DNA of 17,344 bases from the NCBI GenBank assembly GCA_025769875.1, contig JAGFNK010000969.1, positions 1-17,344 of the forward strand, written 5' to 3'. Shown here piece by piece: positions 1 to 5,828 of this stretch (positions within the stretch are counted from its first letter, which is position 1; each line of letters begins with the position of its first letter). The notes below the pieces were generated by a model. The model made no database searches. It was not told where the DNA came from and saw only the letters and a list, made by a program, of their open reading frames with translations. This stretch comes from Russula earlei. Taxonomy: Eukaryota > Basidiomycota > Agaricomycetes > Russulales > Russulaceae. The translations under genes were made by a program, and so were the position numbers.

Positions 1-545
1 GACTAGGGCTGGTTCCACTAGCTATATGCATTCAAGTCTGTCTTGGACCTTGAACACACAGAGAGAAGAGGAAGGTAGGTCTTTAAGAAGGAGAGCTCTT
101 CTCAGTAGAGTGAAGAGAGACTCTTAGGGGAGGAAGGGATAGGTAGGGTAGATGGTAGATGGTGTGTGTGTGTGAGGAGTTGATGAAATGGAGAGGTGGA
201 TGTGGTTTGAGGATTAGGAGTTGAGTGGGTTGCAGGCAAATATGTTTGGACAAGAGTAGGTTAGATTCTACAAGAGACCAAGCTTAGGGCTTTGGTCACA
301 AAGTACCAAGCTTATATATACAGGAGAAGTGCAGCAATAGCTGCCCTTTGACTGTGCTACTAGTATAGTAGGAGTCATAGGAATGAGGCCACAAATGAGT
401 CAGAACCAAGTAACTGTGCTGCACAGTAAAATGTGCAGCATTGCACAGTTGACACTAAGACACAAATATAAATGGAAAGAGAACCAAACAAAGGGAAAGT
501 AATAGCAATCCAGTGTTACCTGGATGTGTATGGATCACATGATAA
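1..545. other. Unassigned AT/GA-rich sequence left of the solo LTR
   Basis: I see no gene here. The left part is purine-rich (about 60-260) with a short GT microsatellite at 162-174. A 10-bp direct repeat, accaagctta, occurs at 277-286 and 305-314, and the second copy runs into a TATA-like ttatatata at 312-320. At about 416-455 there are overlapping inverted motifs around tgtgctgcacag. The look is that of a decayed LTR promoter region, but I could not pair it with another copy in the window, so it stays unassigned. Confidence 0.4.
541..545. repeat. Target-site duplication GATAA (left copy)
   Basis: This 5-bp repeat is matched by 1026-1030 on the other side of the solo LTR. Five base pairs is the usual duplication length for LTR retrotransposon integrases. 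Confidence 0.8.
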
Positions 546-1025
546 TGTTGAAGATAGATGCAGTGTGTGTGATTAGATAGCAGCAGATGAAAAGATCGCA
601 GGCAGATCTATCAGACAATAGTTCAGTTTGGTTGGCACAAAACTGATATAAATAATGTACCTATCAGACAATAGCTACAATGCATCATCAGTACTGTGAG
701 ATAAGATATCATAGTGTAAATACTCACTTCAGTTTGGTTGACACAAAACTGAAGTGATCTACGTACTTTGTGGCATTCTTAAGTACCTGAGACCGCCACT
801 GGATGCAGTACAGTTAACTACCATTACGGATCACTAAGTAAGTCTGAGGATCAGTTGTAAGTAGCTTCTGATTGTCCTAAATCACTATATCAGTGTAACT
901 AACGCATGCTGCAGCATATGAGCTGAGCCGGTGATGCCCAGTCCGGGTGATCTGACACATCAATGCATCCAAGTTGTGATCATATCACAACACACCTGAG
1001 ACTCTGGGCAGTGCAGATCTCAACA
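546..1025 (-). repeat. Solo LTR of the copia family (480 bp, TSD GATAA)
   Basis: On the plus strand it begins tgttgaag and ends ctcaaca, the same termini as the LTRs at 9701-10217 and 14235-14755. It shares their internal blocks: the cacttcag/ctgaagtg hairpin, the cttaagtac block, cagcatatgagctgagcc and a terminal ctcaaca. Perfect 5-bp direct repeats GATAA flank it at 541-545 and 1026-1030, so it is a bona fide insertion reduced to a solo LTR by LTR-LTR recombination. In element polarity it points to the minus strand, like the other copies. Many CpGs of the young copies are TpG or CpA here, so it is older than the nested copy. Confidence 0.85.
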
Positions 1026-1144
1026 GATAACACAGAAAGGATCACAAGACATAAGAGATCATGAGACCAGTAAGTAAAGGGATGTATTAGAGCAAGCAGT
1101 CCATAGCAGAGAGTAAGAAGTAAATGTAAAAGGGAAATATTGTA

Positions 1145-1325
1145 GCAACTGGCCTCCTCTCTGCATAACCTCTCTGTGCTACCAGTAATGGTACCTCTTT
1201 GGTACTTGCTACTGCTTTGGACTCTCCTTCTTGCCCACACTGTCTTAGACATCTACTGACTTGTCTCCGAGCTTTCTCCTCACTCTTGAACTGGATTGTT
1301 CAACAGTGAGTTCTAACAGTTTTTG
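1145..1325 (+). pseudogene. Copia pol scrap (RT/RNase H junction), inverted copy of 3706-4455
   Basis: The reverse complement of this stretch aligns at roughly 80% (by eye) with 3706-3782 joined to 4354-4455. A shared block is ctcttgaactggat at 1283-1296. Read on the plus strand it contains a LDSP-like motif. The corresponding RT C-terminal region of the nested copia element, read on the minus strand around 10730, has VDSTP. I therefore take it as a remnant of copia pol in the opposite orientation to the other copies. No open frame survives. It matters as the uninterrupted (empty-site) version of the sequence into which the LTR at 3783-4353 inserted. Confidence 0.55.
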
Positions 1326-1634
1326 CATGCTCATGTTCATTCTGCACCCACCCACTCATGTGCCACAGCCAATCACCACCACACCTCCTCCCTCACCTTG
1401 TCTCACCTTGTCTCCACCTCTGCCTCAAACACACACACAGACCCTCTAGGTATAAGAAGAGGTTCACACTATGACAGGTTTTGACAAGTCACCTGGTCTA
1501 AGGTGAATCATGGCTGGTCACAGAATCAGGTGCAGGACTGCAACAGCTAAAGCAACATGATGCTCCATTCCCTCCATCCTTTGCCACTGACTGTATGCCC
1601 ATGCTACTGTTGTGAAATGCAAACCACAGATAGA
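1326..1634. other. Unassigned intergenic sequence
   Basis: I see no supported gene. There is a C-rich, pyrimidine-biased patch at about 1340-1445 with CA-rich sequence, then sequence leading into the 3' end of the gypsy fragment. The short open frames here have no recognisable motif and look like low-complexity chance frames. Confidence 0.4.
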
Positions 1635-1731
1635 GGGACCTCAGAGGAGGTGCTTAGTCATTGCCACCCTCTTGGGTCCAACTTGTGGGTTCAACACTAT
1701 GTGATCCAACCTGGGGACCTCAGAGGAGGGG
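1635..1731 (+). mobile_element. Gypsy-type 3' internal remnant with duplicated polypurine motif
   Basis: The 16-mer gggacctcagaggagg occurs twice, at 1635-1650 and 1714-1729, 79 bp apart. The second copy extends to cagaggagggg (1721-1731) and is followed directly by TGTTACGAACC, the arrangement of a polypurine tract abutting a 3' LTR. The first copy may be a duplicated or decoy tract. No coding sequence of this element is recognisable upstream, so only the extreme 3' end of the internal region remains. Confidence 0.55.
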
Positions 1732-2560
1732 TGTTACGAACCAAGGCCAGGTCCTGGCTATAGATTGTCCTATTTCACTCAAGAGAGACCTCTCTCACTT
1801 TGCATTACCAACTCCCTTCCATTTTCTGGGCTATCCCTCCTGCGGTACAAGATATCACTATTGCAAAGACACTATAACACGACCAGGCACCCGTTTCCTA
1901 ATCGGGTAATCATCGCGTGGCAGCCACATGGCCACCCAGCCACCAAGGACCCGAAACAGCGGCACAAACTCTTAGAAACTGTTGCATAAATCATCTGATG
2001 TCATCAAGGCTCCAATGACATCATGGCTGACTGAGCAACTCCACAGTGACCTCATAGGCTCACTAAGCACTCCACAGTGACATCATAATGATGTCATCGC
2101 TCCACAATGATCAGTAATGCGCTCAGTAAGCCTGAAACTTGACACAAGCAAGTTTATGGCTCTGTAGTCCTATTGGATGGTACCAAAGAGTCTAGAATAG
2201 TCCCAGTTCTTTGTAATCGACCCTGTACACTGTATATAAGCCCCAATGAAGCATGGCAGTCATCAGACTGTCCATTTGTGATACTCTCATCTTCCTGGGT
2301 ACTCCCCTGCGACCGCTCAGTCTAAAGATTCCCCTCGCTTCCAAGGTACTCTTCAACGACCGCCTTGTTTAAAGTCCCCTTGCTACACTGGCCTCCAGCC
2401 TTCGCCTTTGTCTCTTGCAACACCTACCAGTCCCCATCTGGTACCTCCTCGTTGTTTGGCTCATCCTCTTGTTCAACGCCGCCTTCGCCGCATATCATCT
2501 GTTCTGACCCTTGCCCACCTGCTCCTGAGTCCACACGGATCAGCAGTACGTGTCTTGACA
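1732..2560 (+). repeat. 3' LTR of a second gypsy-type element (right end uncertain)
   Basis: It starts TGTTACGAACC right after a polypurine tract, a typical gypsy LTR start. A TATA box (tatataag, 2233-2240) lies about 500 bp in, followed by a pyrimidine-rich transcribed part, as expected for U3-R-U5. U3 holds five CRE-like octamers (1996-2096) inside about three imperfect 31-33-bp repeats (about 2038-2131). U5 holds an imperfect duplication of about 49 bp (about 2292-2340 and 2340-2388) and a weaker third copy near 2440-2500. I could not find a matching inverted terminus, so the right end is approximate. The remaining CpGs suggest it is younger than the copia fragments beside it. Confidence 0.6.
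2233..2240 (+). promoter_or_regulatory. TATA box of the gypsy-type LTR
   Basis: The octamer tatataag lies about 500 bp into the LTR, upstream of the probable transcribed region. It is the best core promoter match in this LTR. Confidence 0.5.
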
Positions 2561-2610
2561 AGGGGGTTGACATGCGCTCACATGATTCCCTATATCCTGG
2601 TGCAATTAAG

Positions 2611-2614
2611 AAAA
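2611..2614 (-). terminator. RNA polymerase III terminator of the tRNA gene
   Basis: On the minus strand four T residues follow immediately after the discriminator base of the tRNA, as in expressed Pol III genes. Confidence 0.6.
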
Positions 2615-2687
2615 TGGCCAGACTGGGGATTGAACCCAGGACCTCCTGGATATATACCAGGTGCTCTAACCACTGAGCTACCTAGCC
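2615..2687 (-). tRNA. tRNA gene, anticodon by position UAU (Ile-like), with A33
   Basis: The minus strand folds into a full 73-nt cloverleaf. The 7-bp acceptor stem GGCTAGG/TCTGGCC has two G-T wobbles. The D arm is GCTC/GAGC, the anticodon stem CCTGG/CCAGG, the variable loop AGGTC and the T arm CTGGG-TTCAATC-CCCAG; the discriminator is A and no CCA is encoded. The internal promoter elements look intact (A box around TAGCTCAGTGG, B box GGTTCAATCC). The bases straight after the 3' end are TTTT, an RNA polymerase III terminator (plus-strand aaaa, 2611-2614). The anticodon loop reads TATATAT, so position 33 is A rather than the near-universal U. By strict position the anticodon is UAU (codon AUA). 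No intron is visible. It could be functional with an odd loop or a tRNA-like pseudogene. Confidence 0.8.
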
Positions 2688-2885
2688 TTAGGTACAATGA
2701 AGTTGATTAATCTATATGACAGATTGTATATCCAACAGCTACCACCTCACATCCAATGTTAAGACCTTGACTGCATTGCCCACCCCTCACCATTGACCAC
2801 ATGGACATGCCATGCCCTGGCTCATATGATGCATTTGCATCTCAAGCTTATCACCACACCCTCAACTGCCTTTGCCAGTCCCAAT
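2688..2885. other. Upstream flank of the tRNA gene
   Basis: I see no gene. This 198-bp stretch is the 5' flank of the minus-strand tRNA gene and separates it from the old copia LTR. It is CpG-free or nearly so, like the old repeats around it. Confidence 0.35.
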
Positions 2886-3350
2886 TGTGGAAAATAGGTG
2901 CAGTAATGTGTTAGTGACAAGATCACAACAGATTTATCAGACAGTGACTACAATGCATTGTTAGTACTGATAGATAAGATGTGAAACAGTAAGTACTCAC
3001 TTCAGTTATGTGTAAGACAAAACTGAAGTGATCTATTGAAAATATGACACTCTTAAGTACTCCAGAGTGTCCCTAAGTACACTGCAAGTAGCTACCATCA
3101 ATCAGAAACAAGGATCATATAAGGATCAGTTGTTATTAACTACTGATTGTCATCAATTAACTTAACATTGAAGCTAACACAGATCTCAGCATATGAGCTG
3201 AGCCAGTCCATGTGATCTGGCATGTCATGTGCCTGAGCTAAGCCAGTGGTGCCTGGTCCATGTAACCAATGTGTCAACATGCCTTGGCTATGATTACATA
3301 ACAACATCCCAGGGTAGTGGTAACACACCAAATCAATGATAATCTCAACA
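2886..3350 (-). repeat. Old copia-family 3' LTR, CpG-depleted
   Basis: It aligns along its whole length with the LTR at 9701-10217. It begins tgtgg (diverged from tgttg), carries the cacttcagtt...aactgaagtg hairpin (2998-3030) and ends ctcaaca at 3344-3350. It is followed by t-cccccc, which on the minus strand is the element's polypurine tract, so this is the 3' LTR of a minus-strand copy. Its partner 5' LTR is absent. In the segment matching 10066-10150 every one of 14 CpGs is TpG or CpA. Confidence 0.85.
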
Positions 3351-3782
3351 TCCCCCCATGATTGAGACAGTCAGTAGATTAGATCAAAATGAATCTAACC
3401 CAGTGAGGAAGGAGTGCAGTTGTGCGTGGCATGCATGCATCTTAGTAGACCATCAGCAAGTGGGTGAGTTGATAAAATAGGAGTTGCATTGAAGTGTAAG
3501 TGAATGGAATGTGGGCTAGTTGAAAGACTGTGAGTCAAGAGACTCCAAAGAAAAGGTGAATGTGCTGTCGAGAGACTGCAAGAGAAAGTGTGTGAACATG
3601 TGTGAATGTACATTCAAGAGACTGTAAAGGAAGTGTGTAAATGCATCCCGATGTGCACATGGAGGAGGCTGCCAATAGAACACTGAAATTGCCTAGTCTT
3701 CATAGTGTCAAGACTCACTGTTGAACTATCCAGTTCAAGAGCGAGGGGTAAGCTTGAAGATGAGTCGATAGATGTCCAAGAT
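3351..3782 (-). mobile_element. 3' internal region of the old truncated copia copy (left part)
   Basis: It starts with the polypurine tract (3351-3357 on the plus strand) and matches 10218 to about 10600 of the nested copia. Shared sequence includes gattgagacagtcagtagattagatc and the recurring motif (g/a)agagactgcaaag between 3525 and 3640. From about 3706 it holds the copia pol scrap also present inverted at 1145-1325. No open frame survives. It continues on the other side of the solo LTR at 3783-4353. Confidence 0.7.
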
Positions 3783-4353
3783 TGTTAGGATTCTCTTGTT
3801 CTCCGACTGTCACCTGTTTTGCTGACTCATCTGTGATTACTCATATGTCCGCTGATTGATCTGGCTTAGTGATTGCTTAGTGATTGCTTACTGATTGCTT
3901 ACTGATTGCTTACCAATTGCTTACTGATCCTGATCAGTAAGAGGTTACTCACTGCTTACTGATTCATGACAGATACTAGGAAAGAATGACTTATGCGTGA
4001 GTCATTTCTAACATTCTTGAATTGCGTATTCTGTATTTGGATACTACTGGTTCTCAGCTATGTGCACCCCGAGTTTCGTATGAATCGGATCAGCAGTTAT
4101 CGAGATATGGTATAAATAGTCTGTGATACCAAGAAGTCGAGCCTTATGCTTGACTGACACTTTTAACAAGACAATCATCTTGTCTCACGATCTAAACAAA
4201 ATTGTAGTGCAGACTCTAACTGAAAGAGGCCCCTCTCTTTTCTACATCCAATCTTCCTGAGATAATATCAAAGGGTTTGAAGTCTAGTGCTTGAACTATA
4301 TCAAGCAACTCTTTCACTAAAGAGTCGGTACTAAGATCTGACGGATCTTAACA
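3783..4353 (+). repeat. Solo LTR of a third family (571 bp, TSD AAGAT); strand by TATA
   Basis: It begins TGTTAGGATTC and ends GGATCTTAACA, near-perfect inverted termini (TGTTAGGAT against TGTTAAGAT). It is flanked by AAGAT at 3778-3782 and 4354-4358. Removing it and one AAGAT restores a continuous alignment to the uninterrupted inverted copy at 1145-1325, which proves the insertion from within the window. A TATA-like ggtataaata lies near 4109-4118. The U3 part carries five tandem 11-bp units (3871-3925). No second LTR or internal sequence is present, so it is solo. Confidence 0.85.
3871..3925. repeat. Minisatellite, 11 bp x 5, in the solo LTR
   Basis: Five tandem units of gattgctta(g/c)t occupy 3871-3881, 3882-3892, 3893-3903, 3904-3914 and 3915-3925; the last two carry single changes. 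The array lies in the U3 part of the LTR, upstream of its TATA-like sequence, so it may be a promoter-proximal repeat. Confidence 0.85.
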
Positions 4354-4455
4354 AAGATGGCATGGGCAAGGAGTAGAGTCCAAAGCAGTAACAAATACCA
4401 GAGAGGTATAGTTACTGGAAGAGTTGAGCAGGTACGCAGGAAAGAGGCCAGAATG
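4354..4455 (-). pseudogene. Copia pol scrap (RT/RNase H junction), right part of the old copy
   Basis: Directly beyond the AAGAT duplication the alignment to 1145-1250 (inverted) resumes, including gagtccaaagcagta. On the minus strand one frame carries ALDSTP, corresponding to VDSTP at the end of the RT of the nested copia. Similarity stops near 4455, where the old copy is truncated: gag, protease, integrase and most of RT are absent. A plus-strand open frame that starts in the target duplication at 4357 is created by the insertion and is not a gene. Confidence 0.55.
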
Positions 4456-5160
4456 ATCACAAGGGGACGGTCCTTAAAGGAGTATCCCAGGGATAGAGAG
4501 TGCCGTAAACAAATGGACAGTCTGAGGACTGTCCACTACTTTATTGAGAGCTTATATACTACAAGAGAACTGCTAAATAGGGAACAAGTCATAATCTTGT
4601 TATCAAGCACAATAGAGTGATGAGTAAGAAGTCGGAGTGCACTTACTGAGCATGCTCAGTCATGCTCAGTAAGCTGCTGAGTAAGAAGGCTTCTCTTGCT
4701 GAGTAAGAGCTTTCACTGTCCATGTGTTCACTGCTTTAGTGCACATGCAAGCACCTGATTCATTTTCTGTTAGTTAGTTTAGGGCCAGTCATTTGAAGAC
4801 TTGTAGTTTGTTTTAGGGAATAGTGTTATCTTATAAGGCCCTTATATAGTTCTTATAGTTCGTTCTATAGTTATTAGAGTTGGTCTAATAACGCATTGTA
4901 GGGTCTTTGATCCTAGGTTAGTGCCTATTGTAGAGCACCTAGAGCCGTCCTAAAGGGTCCTTAGGAAGGCCCTAATACTGTCCTTTATTGCTAGAAGGGT
5001 TGCCATTAAGTGGGGCTTGCTGTATGTTGATTGTGCCAAGAATCGCTCGTGCAACAATGCGCACATGATATTGTGAACACCTCTACTCACCCCTTTTGCT
5101 CGTGTGAACAGGGTGACACCATAGAGGCTGGGTTTCCTCCTATAAGGAAGGGTCCTTCAA
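4456..5160. other. Unassigned repeat-like sequence left of the gypsy element
   Basis: I see no supported gene. Structured items are a hairpin with 8-bp arms, GGACAGTC (4515-4522) and GACTGTCC (4527-4534); a TATA-like agcttatata near 4549; a perfect 16-bp palindrome ACTGAGCATGCTCAGT (4645-4660) followed by further tgctcagtaag repeats; and a stretch rich in ttatag/ctaata motifs (about 4830-4990). The tail, about 5031-5160, is open in the gag frame but has no gag similarity. The breakpoint that truncated the gypsy element must lie near 5160. Confidence 0.4.
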
Positions 5161-5828
5161 GGGCCCTCTCCGGAGAATGGTTCATGACAGTCACAGACTT
5201 CACATTCAAGTTCACTAATACTGCGGAGAAAGAAGATGCCCAAGCAGCTATTGTCAAACACGTAATGAAGGACTCCCTTGATGACTACATTTCCACCTTT
5301 GAACAACTCCTGAACAAAACTGGGTGGCCAGAGACAGACGTAATTGCCATTGAAAGCTTCAAAAATGGCCTAAAAATCGGACTTTACCGCGCAATTCTGA
5401 ACAGAGATGTCTGGCCCACCACTCTCCAAGAATGGAAGGAGGAGGCTAGAAGACAACACCGACGTTTCATCACCATCAGGGAAAATCTTAAAGGAAAAAC
5501 CACACACTCCCCCTCAGAACATAAACACCATCACCCCAACCGAATGCAAGTAGATGCTGCCAAGTCCAATTTTAAGAAGCTCACTGAAGAAGAAAGAAAA
5601 CAATTGGCAAAAGAAGGACGTTGCTTCCATTGCAGGGAGAAAGGCCATCTTAGTCAGGAATGCCCTAAAAATACAACCCCCACCACTTCCAAAGCCCGAG
5701 TCACCGAATCTACCCCAGAACCGTCTAAAGAAGAAGAACCAGCTTCCATGGTAGCACGCATGAAAACCCTACCAGCCGAGGAACGAGCCAAGATCTGGGA
5801 TCTCATCCTTAAAGAGGATTTTCTCTAG
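5160..5828 (+). pseudogene. gag: Gypsy gag, N-terminally truncated, with CCHC zinc knuckle
   Basis: Gag forms the particle and binds genomic RNA. What remains matches the C-terminal half of fungal gypsy capsids: an F-x3-F pattern, then DYISTFEQLL, a GW and FKNGLK, with WPTTLQEWKEEARRQ closing the capsid. A charged linker follows, then one zinc knuckle C-x2-C-x4-H-x4-C (CFHCREKGHLSQEC, 5622-5663). The frame is open from 5031 only because a TGA lies at 5028-5030. There is no ATG before about 5183 and the first 40 or so codons do not look like gag. The usual N-terminal capsid region of some 200 residues is therefore missing. The frame ends TAG at 5826-5828, overlapping pol by 16 nt. Confidence 0.8.
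5813..5828 (+). promoter_or_regulatory. Gag-pol overlap, probable -1 frameshift region
   Basis: The pol frame has a TAA at 5810-5812 and opens at 5813, while gag ends at 5826-5828. A -1 shift must therefore occur within these bases for a Gag-Pol fusion. The gag-frame codon TTT (5820-5822) is preceded by T (5819), so a Phe tRNA could re-pair fully on TTT one base back. That is a plausible slip point although not a canonical X-XXY-YYZ heptamer. I inspected no downstream structure. Confidence 0.45.

Noticed and set aside
1261..1989. Several short plus-strand open frames
   Set aside because: They have Pro/Leu/His-rich compositions from pyrimidine-rich sequence, overlap one another in different frames, and cross the gypsy LTR boundary at 1732.
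2615..2640. Retrotransposon primer-binding site
   Set aside because: The tRNA match spans the whole 73-nt molecule with all arms and a Pol III terminator, and lacks the TGG complementary to a CCA tail plus discriminator. It is a tRNA gene.
2615..2687. tRNA-derived SINE
   Set aside because: A TTTT terminator follows the tRNA directly and I see no body, tail or target duplication around it.
60..4560. Possible LTR pair between about 70-320 and 4470-4560 (ggtc(c/t)ttaa...agcttatata)
   Set aside because: Only short motif similarity, very different spacing, and inconsistent orientation with the neighbouring copia scraps. I could not support homology by eye.
4357..4620. Plus-strand 87-codon open frame as a gene
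   Set aside because: Its ATG is formed by the target duplication of the solo LTR and it runs through copia remnant and unassigned repeat. It has no recognisable motif.
5031..5160. True start of gag at 5031
   Set aside because: The codon there is TTG after a TGA, and the following 40 or so codons do not resemble gag. The frame is open by chance up to the truncation point.
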